Shown: positions 24,356-31,538 of the stretch, piece after piece
Layout of the letters: each line of letters opens with the position of its first letter
How positions within the stretch are numbered: the stretch's first letter is position 1
From: CAZAKZ01 sp964485695
GTDB taxonomy: Bacteria; Planctomycetota; JAFGQW01
Assembly: GCA_964485695.1 (NCBI GenBank)
Contig: CAZAKZ010000054.1
Location: 1 to 34,049, forward strand
Direction: 5' to 3'
DNA length: 34,049 bases
Notes under the pieces: model-generated
Told to the model about the DNA's origin: nothing
Database searches by the model: none
Seen by the model: only the letters and a program-made list of their open reading frames with translations
Program-made: the position numbers and the translations under genes

Positions 24356-24823
24356 TTGCTCACGAATTTCATTCCGGAGGGAAGCATCAAGGTCCCCCTG
24401 GAGGGTTCCCTTCGAGACGACGCCGGCAAGGAGTCGGTCATCGAGGAGCTGGTGGACCTGCTTCCAGACGCCGCCAACCCGGATCTCAGGGCAGAAATCC
24501 TCAAGGCCGTTCTCCACCGGGAGGCCCAGATGAGCACGGGCATCGGTGAGGGCATCGCCATTCCCCACGGCAGTGCATCTATCGAATCCGATCTGGTGAT
24601 CTCTGCAGGCCTGGCCGGAGAACCCGGCATCGAATACAAGGCCATCGACAAGAAGCCGGCCCGCATCTTCTTCCTGCTGGTGGCCCGCCAAGGGGTCCGG
24701 ACCCAGCATCTCCAGGCCCTGGCCCACATCGCCCGCCTCATGAAGAACAAGACGGTCTACGAACGCCTCCTCAACGCGCCCGACGCCAACACCTTCCTCA
24801 ACATCCTCAAGGAAGTGGAGTAG
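24356..24823 (+). CDS. PTS EIIA-like (fructose/nitrogen type) protein
   Basis: A 155-residue EIIA domain protein of the fructose/mannitol/Ntr family (PTS_EIIA_2), which carries a phosphoryl group on a histidine. The phosphorylation site is in GIGEGIAIPHG, with His71; ISAGLAGEPGIEY and RIFFLLVARQGVRTQHLQALAHIARLM follow as in the family. The start is TTG 24356 with GGAGA six or seven bases upstream; no ATG is available before the conserved region. It stands alone without EIIB or EIIC, so a regulatory role like PtsN is more likely than sugar transport. Divergent from nagA, it may connect amino-sugar status to PTS signalling, though that is inference. The 71-base gap after it, to the convergent glycosyltransferase gene, has no clear terminator. 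Confidence 0.88.
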   Translation: MLTNFIPEGSIKVPLEGSLRDDAGKESVIEELVDLLPDAANPDLRAEILKAVLHREAQMSTGIGEGIAIPHGSASIESDLVISAGLAGEPGIEYKAIDKKPARIFFLLVARQGVRTQHLQALAHIARLMKNKTVYERLLNAPDANTFLNILKEVE

Positions 24824-24894
24824 GCGTGGAGTAATCGTCCTCCCGTTTCGCGGTGGTTTCAGGTTGCCCCCCTGGTCCGGATTTCATGGAGGAG

Positions 24895-26553
24895 TCAGGG
24901 CGCCTCCTCCAGCAGGATCCAGTCCCCCACGTGTTCCACGGGTTTCAAACGCCGCCGCACAAACTCTGGCAGCTGATTCCATTTCTTCTCCTTGAGGACG
25001 AACAGATCAGGACGACCGTCGGAGAGTTCTGCCAGGAGGGGACCCAGGCCCTCTGCGGGCTGGTGCTTCACCTGGCCGGGCGCATAGAAGTTGGCCGAAG
25101 CAGGCACCCCGTAAGGAAAGGTGATGGAAACGGTTCGATCCTCGGCAGCCTTGCCCTGGAGGATGAGACGCGTGGAAAAAGATCCTTCCATCAGAGGTGT
25201 CCAGTTCAGGATGGCCGCAACCAGGAGAAAGGGTGCAGATGCTGCGGGAAGGAGGATCCCCCACCAGCCCACGGGCCGCAAGAAAACCGCCAGCCCCGCG
25301 ATCCCGGCTCCGAGGAGCAGCAAGGCCGCCAGCCAGGTGGAGGTTGGCCCCGCCCCCAGGCGGATCCCCGCCACGAGGATACCTGCCAGAGCGAGGCCGG
25401 GCACCGGAGCGTGCCAGCGAATCCAGGGCCGGAGACTCGCCCCATCCTCCGTGGTCTTCCATCTGTACAGGCCCACGGCCACCCAGACCGCCAGGGCCGG
25501 AAAACCAGGCAGGAAATAGGACGGGATCAGGTTCCTGGAAAATGTGAAAAAGAGGGCCGGGACAAGACCCCACACCAGGGCGTACCTTTCCCACTTCCGG
25601 GTCTCCCCTCCGGACCTGTGGCCCTCACGCCCCCGGCACCGCACCAGGAGTCCGAGAAAGTAGCCCGTCCAGGGCAGAAAGGTGACCGCCAGCATGGGCC
25701 ACGCCGCCCCGTACAGCTTTCCGTGTCCCCGGCCGTACCGATCCCCGTAGTCCGAGACCAGGAACCGAAGCAGGTGCTCGTTCAGGAGGAAATACTTCAG
25801 GAACCCCGGATTCTCCACCTCGGCCAGGACGTACCAGGGGCCAGCCACGACCCCCATCAGGAGGATTCCGGTACCCCATGGCAGCGAGGCAACGCATCGC
25901 CATTCCCGCTGCCAGGCGGCCCAGATCCCGAGGGACAGGGCGACCAGGACCGGAGCTATGGGCCCTTTGGCCAGGAGCCCCAAGGCCAGGCAGAGAAAGA
26001 AGCCATGGCCCCAGAGCCACCTGCGCCCGGGCCGCTCCGTCCCGGCAAACCTGGCAAAGGACACCATGGCACCGGTCATGGCCACCGTCAGGGTCATGCC
26101 GATCATGCACACTCCCATGAGTGCCAGGAACATGCCCGACGAGGCGAGGATCACCGTGGCCAGGAGTCCCGGCCCCATTCCCCAGAAGCGACGGGTGAAC
26201 CCGAGGGTGAGACCCAGAACCAGGAGGCCTCCCAGAAAGGACGGCAGCCGGGCGGCCCACTCGTGGATTCCGAATATCCGGAAGGAGAGGGCAGTCAGCC
26301 AGAAGTGAAGGGGCGGCTTGCCGATATAGGGCCCCTGGACGCCCCACATGTGGAGCCGGGGTGTGAGGTAGTCACCGGATCGGGCCATCTCCCGGGACAC
26401 CTCCACGTAGCGGCTCTCGGTGGTGTCCTGGATGGCCATCAGGCCGAGGGTTCCGGCCCGCACCGCCACCAGGAAGATTCCGACGATGACACATCCCCAC
26501 ACCAGGGCGCTCCAACCCCGGGTTTCCGGAGGATCGGCCGGGGACTGGCTCAT
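24895..26553 (-). CDS. ArnT/PMT-like membrane glycosyltransferase
   Basis: A 552-residue GT-C glycosyltransferase of the ArnT/PMT group, which moves sugars from polyprenyl phosphate carriers to lipid A or other acceptors on the periplasmic face. The start is the second of two ATG codons (26553), five bases after GAGG; length equals that of ArnT (~550). The first periplasmic loop has TTESRYVEVSREMARSGDYLTPRL-type sequence: the ArnT family usually has DE..RY, and here the acidic residues are in DTTESRY. IGKPPLHFWLTALSFRIFG and EWAARLPSFLGGLLVL follow, then about 11 further membrane helices, LAKGPIAPVLVALSLG and SRNLIPSYFLPGFPALAVW, and a soluble C-terminal domain from ~455. No arn operon is present, so the sugar and acceptor are unknown. 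Confidence 0.85.
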   Translation of the reverse strand: MSQSPADPPETRGWSALVWGCVIVGIFLVAVRAGTLGLMAIQDTTESRYVEVSREMARSGDYLTPRLHMWGVQGPYIGKPPLHFWLTALSFRIFGIHEWAARLPSFLGGLLVLGLTLGFTRRFWGMGPGLLATVILASSGMFLALMGVCMIGMTLTVAMTGAMVSFARFAGTERPGRRWLWGHGFFLCLALGLLAKGPIAPVLVALSLGIWAAWQREWRCVASLPWGTGILLMGVVAGPWYVLAEVENPGFLKYFLLNEHLLRFLVSDYGDRYGRGHGKLYGAAWPMLAVTFLPWTGYFLGLLVRCRGREGHRSGGETRKWERYALVWGLVPALFFTFSRNLIPSYFLPGFPALAVWVAVGLYRWKTTEDGASLRPWIRWHAPVPGLALAGILVAGIRLGAGPTSTWLAALLLLGAGIAGLAVFLRPVGWWGILLPAASAPFLLVAAILNWTPLMEGSFSTRLILQGKAAEDRTVSITFPYGVPASANFYAPGQVKHQPAEGLGPLLAELSDGRPDLFVLKEKKWNQLPEFVRRRLKPVEHVGDWILLEEAP

Positions 26554-26783
26554 CATCTCCTCGCTTTGAAAACGATCGAAAAGTGGATCAATACATTTTT
26601 CAGGAGGAACGGCCAGTCCTTTCTGTCCATTTTTTTCTCCCGGCCGGAACCGACCTGGATTTTGAGGTCCGCGCGGTTTGGAACTATGATTTCCGGAGTC
26701 GCGCCTGTCCGCGCGGTCTTTCAAAGGTTGGTAACCCCGAAACGAATCCCACGGCGAATGAGTAGCCGATCACGGACATCAAG

Positions 26784-27329
26784 ATGATCCATCCCTGGCA
26801 GCACCTTCGATCCGAGAAGCAGCACGACTATCGAATCTTCTCCACGCGCATCGACCACTGCCGTTCACCTGAAGGCGGGGACCACGCCTTCGTGGTGGTG
26901 GATGCGCCCGACTGGATCAACGTGGTGGCGGTGACGCCGGAGGAGAACATCGTGCTGATCCGCCAGTACCGCTTCGGTACCCGGGAGGTCACTCTGGAAA
27001 TCCCGGGCGGCGCCGTGGATCCGGGAGAAGACCTTCTCACCGCGGGCCTGCGTGAACTCCGGGAGGAAACCGGATATGCCGGAGACGACGTCCGCCTGCT
27101 GGGCACCCTGACGCCCAACCCGGCGTTCCTCCAGAACCGGTGCGGCACTCTCCTGGTCACCGGCGCCCGACCCGTGTCAGAGCCCCGCCCGGAGCCGACG
27201 GAGATCCTGGAGGTGGAGTTGAGGCATCGGTCGGAAATTCCAGGCCTCATTGCCCGGGGAGAGATCCATCATTCCCTGGTGGTTGCCGCGTTTTCGTGGC
27301 TGGATCTGTGGGAAAGAGGATTGATCTGA
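26784..27329 (+). CDS. Nudix hydrolase (ADP-ribose pyrophosphatase-like)
   Basis: A 181-residue cytoplasmic Nudix hydrolase that cleaves nucleoside diphosphate derivatives, with ADP-ribose the likely substrate class. The Nudix box is complete: G76-x5-E82-x7-R90-E91-L-R-E94-E95-T-G97. Upstream, WINVVAVTPEENIVLIRQYRFGT and LEIPGGAVDPGE are the typical beta-strand grooves of the ADPRase group, and the tail ends in HSLVVAAFSWLDLW. The ATG at 26784 has no strong ribosome binding site (only CACGGA upstream). It is divergent from the glycosyltransferase gene with a 230-base control region in which I see no firm promoter. Confidence 0.9.
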   Translation: MIHPWQHLRSEKQHDYRIFSTRIDHCRSPEGGDHAFVVVDAPDWINVVAVTPEENIVLIRQYRFGTREVTLEIPGGAVDPGEDLLTAGLRELREETGYAGDDVRLLGTLTPNPAFLQNRCGTLLVTGARPVSEPRPEPTEILEVELRHRSEIPGLIARGEIHHSLVVAAFSWLDLWERGLI

Positions 27330-27362
27330 TCCTGTGGGATCTCGAACTCGTTCAGGGATTGA

Positions 27363-27434
27363 TTCCAGCCGGCCACGACAGGAGGCGCGGTGTCCGTTCC
27401 AGCGACAGGGTTACCCGGTCGTAACCGGCTGGAA
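27363..27434 (+). other. Possible structured RNA element between the Nudix gene and the TonB operon
   Basis: TTCCAGCCGG (27363-27372) and CCGGCTGGAA (27425-27434) are perfect 10-bp reverse complements closing a 52-base interior. Inside lies a second hairpin, CGAC-A-GGG-TTA-CCC-G-GTCG (27403-27421), and a weak GACA/TGTC pair (27377-27380 with 27391-27394), which together would give a three-way junction. An alternative stem GGTTAC/GTAACC (27409-27414 with 27421-27426) competes with the outer stem. It lies in the leader region of the TonB operon, about 155 bases before its first gene, and has no T-tract. The remaining ~155 bases to 27590 hold no gene I can support. Confidence 0.35.
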
Positions 27435-27589
27435 CCGGAGATCCCGAGCTAATGGCTGGTGTTCCGGGAATTGGCTCTCAATGTCACGATTCCATGGGAA
27501 CGGCATGATTTTCGGTACAGAATACCCGGTCAGAGCCACGCATTTTGGTGCTTCCTGGCCTTCGGTCCTCATGAAACCCGGTGCATCCC

Positions 27590-28483
27590 ATGAATGAAAT
27601 CCGGTTCATCACGCTCCTCCTCCTGGCCTTCGCAGCCATGCCGGGCACTCCGGGCCTCGCCTCGGCTCAGGGCCAGGGAAAACCCCCGGCCGTGCGCACC
27701 CCGGTGTCGGATCCCGCTGCAGCGTCCCGGGCGGCCGAGCTCCGGCGTCTCGTCTCGGAAATCCGCAAGGAGAGGGAGAAGGCCGTGGCCGACAAGGAAG
27801 CCTGGGACCGGGACCGAGCCGCCCTGGAGTTCGAGGTGGAGTCCCTGGAGAGAGAAATCGACCGCGTGAAGAGCGCGTTGCCGAAGGTACGCGAAAAGGA
27901 AGCCCGCCTTGGAAAGGAGACCCGGGACCAGCGGACGGCCCTGGAGGCCGACCATCGATGCGACCGGAAGATCCGGTCGGTATTCCAGCAATTCCTCTCC
28001 AGGATGAAAGCCCTTGCCGGACAGTCGCTTCCCCTGAAACGGAACGAGCGACTCGAGAGGATCCGCGAGGTCAGGAACGCGTCGACCGGGACAAAGGCCA
28101 CGCTTTCCAGTACGGTCGGAGACCTGTTGAGCCTGGTGTTCCAGGCCCTGACCGAGTCGCGCACCTTTTCGGCCGACAGCACCGAGGTGAAAGACGCCTC
28201 CGGCGAGCGCTGCAGAGTGGAGACCCTGCGCATCGGTTCGATCCAGGCCCTGAGCCTGGCCCCGGACAGAAAGTGGGTGCTGGGTATCCACCTCGATGAC
28301 ACCGGGAATCCGGCCTGGAGTCCCCCCCGGAAGGACCCGGCTCTGGCCGAGACCGTGCGTCGTGCCCTGGACATCCTGCTCCGGCGCCGAACCCCGGAGG
28401 TGCTGAGCCTGCCCGTTCCCCACTGGCCGGCCCAGGTGAAGCCCCCCTCGCCCCGTACCGGGAAGGGAACATCCCGGCCATGA
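27590..28483 (+). CDS. DUF3450-like periplasmic coiled-coil protein of a TonB system
   Basis: A 297-residue exported protein. The start taken is ATG 27590, though GTG 27581 in frame is possible; neither has a good ribosome binding site. The signal peptide runs to about LASAQ. A long coiled coil follows (roughly 40-115; RRLVSEIRKEREKAVADKE and ESLEREIDRVKSAL), then a globular half with VGDLLSLVFQALTESRTF and RIGSIQALSLAPDRKWVLG. This two-part layout and its place at the head of an ExbB-ExbB-ExbD-TonB-TPR operon match DUF3450 proteins. Its role is not firmly known; it is thought to work with the long ExbB protein in the periplasm. The stop overlaps the next start (ATGA). Confidence 0.78.
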   Translation: MNEIRFITLLLLAFAAMPGTPGLASAQGQGKPPAVRTPVSDPAAASRAAELRRLVSEIRKEREKAVADKEAWDRDRAALEFEVESLEREIDRVKSALPKVREKEARLGKETRDQRTALEADHRCDRKIRSVFQQFLSRMKALAGQSLPLKRNERLERIREVRNASTGTKATLSSTVGDLLSLVFQALTESRTFSADSTEVKDASGERCRVETLRIGSIQALSLAPDRKWVLGIHLDDTGNPAWSPPRKDPALAETVRRALDILLRRRTPEVLSLPVPHWPAQVKPPSPRTGKGTSRP

Positions 28484-29883
28484 ACAACCTTGTAGTCCGG
28501 TTCCTGGCCGTGTTGCTGGCCGCGGCCGCGCCTCTTTCTTCCCAGGACAAAACCTCCCCCGACGTGCTGGAGGCTGCTATCCAGGAGGCGAAGAAGCGAC
28601 TCGAGGCGGCGCGTCAGGAGAACCAGAAGCACCGCAGGGTCAGGGCCGAAAAGCGCCTGGATCTCCTGTCCAGGATCGAGGCCGCAAGGCAGACGAGGCA
28701 GGAGGTGGAGACCGAGGCCGAAGATCTTCGAGAACGCATCGAGGACCTGGAGGCCGGAAAGTACCGCAATGACACCCGCCTCAAGGAGAGCAAGAGACAT
28801 CAGGTGGGCCTCACCGCCACCTTGAGGCGGGGCCTCAAGACCCTGCTCCGTTCCGAAGCCGGCTCCCTGGTCACCCTCGAGCATCCCGACATCCTGGACC
28901 GGTTTCAGGCCCTCCGCCGGATCCTCCTGGCCCGGGAGTCGATCACTCCCGAGGAGGCAGAGGCCCTGTTCGATGACCTCGCGAGGTACCTCCACGAAGG
29001 CCGGAAGATCGCCCGGTTCGAGGGCGAAGCAGCCGGATCGGACGGCCGGATTCGATGCGTCGAGATGGTGCGCCTCGGCCAGGTGACGGCCTTCTTCAAG
29101 GACGGGGAGACCACCGGTCATCTGGTCCTGGGCGAGGAGGGTCGCTGGCAGATGCGGGACTCCGATTCCGCCCGGGAGATCCGAGCCCTCTTCTCCCCGC
29201 CCGCGGGGTCCGGAGACTGGCAGCTGCCGCTGGATCCCTCGGGCGGCCTGGCCCTCCGGGACAACGGGACCGGAGGCTCGTTCCTCACTCACCTCGCGGC
29301 GGGTGGGCCGGTCATGGTGGCCATCGGGCTCCTGGTCCTGGTGGCCCTCTTTCTCGCCGGCGAGCGCCTGGTGTTCCTGTTCCGGGCCCGGAAAAACCTG
29401 AAGGTCCTCGGAGGGCCTGCCCTGGATCTGGCCGGCCGCGGCCGGTCCCGGGACGCTGCACGCCTCCTTGATAGCCACCCGGGGCCCCTGGCCCGGGTTC
29501 TCGCCGCGGTACTGGCCCATCCCGAGGGCGGAGAAGCCGCGGTGGACCATGCCCTCCGGCTGGAGACTCCGGTGCTGGAGAAGTCCCTGGGCCTCCTCGG
29601 CGTCCTGGGTTCCGTGGCGCCGTTTCTCGGTCTCCTCGGTACGGTGACCGGGCTGATCACCACCTTCGGCGCCCTCACGGCCCTGGGCTCCAACGAGCCC
29701 CGCCTCCTGGCCGGCGGCATCTCGGAAGCCCTCATCACCACCCAGGCGGGCCTGATCGTGGCCATACCCATCCTGCTCACCCACGCATTTCTGTCCAGCC
29801 GGGTGGACGACGTGGCCGACCGCATCGAGGGAACAGCCGCCGCCTTTGCCGCCGGCGCTCGGGAGGAGGGTGGGGCATCGTGA
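28480..29883 (+). CDS. Long MotA/TolQ/ExbB proton-channel protein with periplasmic N-domain (TtpC-like)
   Basis: A 467-residue inner-membrane protein. It has a signal peptide (MNNLVVRFLAVLLAAAAPLSSQ), a periplasmic coiled coil at ~27-105, and a globular segment to ~265 whose VRLGQVTAFFKDGETTGHLVLG resembles the matching part of the upstream DUF3450-like protein. The ExbB/TolQ channel core follows, with membrane helices at ~273-300 (GGPVMVAIGLLVLVALFLAG), ~364-392 (LGVLGSVAPFLGLLGTVTGL) and ~405-435 (ALITTQAGLIVAIPILLTHAF). This extended architecture is that of TtpC-type proteins of TonB2 systems. It probably forms a proton-driven motor with the short ExbB and ExbD. Start and stop both overlap neighbours by four bases (ATGA and GTGA), indicating translational coupling. 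Confidence 0.9.
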   Translation: MNNLVVRFLAVLLAAAAPLSSQDKTSPDVLEAAIQEAKKRLEAARQENQKHRRVRAEKRLDLLSRIEAARQTRQEVETEAEDLRERIEDLEAGKYRNDTRLKESKRHQVGLTATLRRGLKTLLRSEAGSLVTLEHPDILDRFQALRRILLARESITPEEAEALFDDLARYLHEGRKIARFEGEAAGSDGRIRCVEMVRLGQVTAFFKDGETTGHLVLGEEGRWQMRDSDSAREIRALFSPPAGSGDWQLPLDPSGGLALRDNGTGGSFLTHLAAGGPVMVAIGLLVLVALFLAGERLVFLFRARKNLKVLGGPALDLAGRGRSRDAARLLDSHPGPLARVLAAVLAHPEGGEAAVDHALRLETPVLEKSLGLLGVLGSVAPFLGLLGTVTGLITTFGALTALGSNEPRLLAGGISEALITTQAGLIVAIPILLTHAFLSSRVDDVADRIEGTAAAFAAGAREEGGAS

Positions 29884-30341
29884 ACCTCTGGAAATACCTC
29901 TGTCAGGGCGGCATGGTCATGATTCCCCTCCTGGGGGTTTCGATCCTCATCTGGTGGATCGGCATCCGCCTCTGGCTCCGACCCCGCGGCTCCGGTGTCC
30001 ACCTCGCCTCCGGCAATGGATTGAAGCCGCGAAACACGCTCCGGGTTCTCAGGACCCTGACCGGTGTGGCGCCCTACCTGGGGCTCCTGGGGACGGTGAG
30101 CGGCATGATGATGGCCTTCGAGGGATTGCTGCGACACGGACCCGGCAGCATTCGCGGCCTGTCGGGCGGCATTGCCCGGGCCCTCGTCACCACCCAGGCA
30201 GGCCTTCTGGTGGCCCTCTGCGGCCTCCTTCTCCTGGTCTTCCTGGAGAGCCGCATCGCACGCATGGAATCCGTGGAAACCGTCGGGCGCAATGGCCGCC
30301 CCCTTCCCCGCCGTTCCGGAAGGCGGTGGCGGCATGGCTAG
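29880..30341 (+). CDS. exbB: Short ExbB/TolQ proton-channel subunit
   Basis: A 153-residue membrane protein with three helices (~12-32, ~62-84, ~98-124), as expected for a short ExbB of TonB2-type systems (about 170). Key segments are GGMVMIPLLGVSILIWW, the conserved VAPYLGLLGTVSGMMMAF and ARALVTTQAGLLVALCGLLLLVF, which line the proton path with ExbD. The start is GTG 29880 overlapping the previous stop by four bases. The C-terminal tail is very basic (RRSGRRWRHG), and its last eight bases overlap exbD. It works with the long ExbB-like protein, ExbD and TonB. Confidence 0.9.
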   Translation: MNLWKYLCQGGMVMIPLLGVSILIWWIGIRLWLRPRGSGVHLASGNGLKPRNTLRVLRTLTGVAPYLGLLGTVSGMMMAFEGLLRHGPGSIRGLSGGIARALVTTQAGLLVALCGLLLLVFLESRIARMESVETVGRNGRPLPRRSGRRWRHG

Positions 30342-30738
30342 GCGTCGGCGTCGCGGCCAGGCCGTGGAAATCGGCATTGCGCCGCTCATCGACCTGGTGT
30401 TCATCCTCCTCATCTTCTTCCTGGTGGGGGCCACCTTTGAACGGGACCCGGGGGTGGACATCGAACGGCCCCGGGCGGTGACCGGCGAGACCCGGGATGA
30501 GTCCATGGTGCGGGTGGGCATCTCTCCCACGGGCACCATCCACATGGAAGGGATGCGAATTGCCCTCGCCTCGGTGGAAGACCGGGTGCACAGCCTGCTC
30601 CTGGCCGGAGAACGCAAGACCGTCATGGTCCTGGCCGACGTCACCGTGCCCACGGGTCTCCTGGTCCAGGTCATGGATGCATGCCGTCAGGGTGGCGCCG
30701 AACGGGTATTGGTGGGAACCCGGGGAAGGGGGGAATGA
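30334..30738 (+). CDS. exbD: ExbD/TolR biopolymer transport protein
   Basis: A 134-residue single-pass protein. A basic N-terminus (ARRRRRGQ) precedes the membrane helix IGIAPLIDLVFILLIFFLVGATF, in which Asp20 occupies the position of the essential proton-carrying Asp of ExbD/TolR. The periplasmic domain has the family pattern VGISPTGTIHMEG and ends VMDACRQGGAERVLVGT. Length is normal (about 135-140). The ATG at 30334 overlaps the end of exbB by eight bases; a longer frame upstream is out of keeping with the family. The stop overlaps the tonB start. Confidence 0.93.
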   Translation: MARRRRRGQAVEIGIAPLIDLVFILLIFFLVGATFERDPGVDIERPRAVTGETRDESMVRVGISPTGTIHMEGMRIALASVEDRVHSLLLAGERKTVMVLADVTVPTGLLVQVMDACRQGGAERVLVGTRGRGE

Positions 30739-31538
30739 TCTCGATGAGGATACGAGCGTTGAAGAGAAAGAATCGTCTCCTCTTTCGCCTCTCCCTCGCC
30801 GAGGCCTCGGCCCTGGTTCTCGCCGTGGGCGCCAATGGGCTCCTCGTTCTCCTGCTCCTCAACCTCTCCCGGTTCCAGGGTACGGATCCCGGCCAGGCCG
30901 GACACCGGGAAACAGGATTCCTGGAAGTCGCTCCCGGGCCGGTTGAAACCTGGTCTGACATGCAGGAATCCCGCCCCCCCCGGCCGTCGCCCCGACCCCG
31001 GAAGCAGCCCCAACAAGTGCCGACCGATCCCCGCGCTACGCCCCGGGCCCCGGCCCCGCCGCCCGCCCTGCGCCTGTCCCTGGCGGGTACCCTCGACGTT
31101 CCCGAGCTGCCCAGACTCTGGGTGGATCCGGCCGCCTCCCTGGAGGACTTGCTGGAGGACATGGATCTCGACCCCTTCACGGCCCCGGCCTCGAACCCAT
31201 GGACCGACCAGGGGCCCGGATCCACTTCCCCGTGTAGAACCGATCCCGGCCAGGAGGGGAACTCAGAACCCCGGGCGGTCTTTCTCCCGCGCCCCCGGTA
31301 TCCAGGAGCCGCGGTCCGGCGGAACATCCGCAGCGCCGTGGTGGTGGTACACTTCCGGGTTAACCGCAACGGCCGGGTGGACGCGGTGAACGTGGTCCGC
31401 GCCGAACCCGTAGGCTACTTCGAGGAGGCAGTGAAAAGGGCCCTGCAGAGGGCACGGTTTTCTCCCGCCCTGCGCCGGCATTGCCCCGTGGACAGGTGGT
31501 GTTCGAAGACCTACACCTTCGTGCTGGAGGACCGGTGA
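30735..31538 (+). CDS. tonB: TonB energy transducer
   Basis: A 267-residue TonB protein. ATG 30735 overlaps the exbD stop (ATGA) and follows a GGGGAAGGGGGGA purine run; ATG 30744 is an alternative. A basic N-terminus leads into one membrane helix at ~20-46, then a proline-rich periplasmic spacer at ~80-112 (RPPRPSPRPRKQPQQ, PRAPAPPPA), an acidic stretch (~134-148) and the TonB C-terminal domain at ~185-267 with RYPGAAVRRNIRSAVVVVHF, VNRNGRVDAVNVV and AVKRALQRARFSPA. Two Cys (HCPVDRWC) near the end could form a disulphide. It transmits the energy of the proton gradient from the ExbB/D complex to outer-membrane receptors, none of which is encoded in this window. Confidence 0.9.
   Translation: MISMRIRALKRKNRLLFRLSLAEASALVLAVGANGLLVLLLLNLSRFQGTDPGQAGHRETGFLEVAPGPVETWSDMQESRPPRPSPRPRKQPQQVPTDPRATPRAPAPPPALRLSLAGTLDVPELPRLWVDPAASLEDLLEDMDLDPFTAPASNPWTDQGPGSTSPCRTDPGQEGNSEPRAVFLPRPRYPGAAVRRNIRSAVVVVHFRVNRNGRVDAVNVVRAEPVGYFEEAVKRALQRARFSPALRRHCPVDRWCSKTYTFVLEDR

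Noticed and set aside
24853..26787. 644-codon plus-strand frame opposite the glycosyltransferase gene
   Set aside because: Pro/Gly/Gln-rich with no domain; the minus-strand product is a recognisable ArnT-like protein of the right length.
27334..27597. 87-codon frame between the Nudix gene and the TonB operon
   Set aside because: No ribosome binding site, Arg/Ser/Trp-rich composition and overlap with the structured inverted repeats.
27667..29784. 705-codon antisense frame across the first two TonB operon genes
   Set aside because: Gln/Gly/Arg-rich shadow; the plus-strand genes have clear signal peptides, domains and coupled starts.
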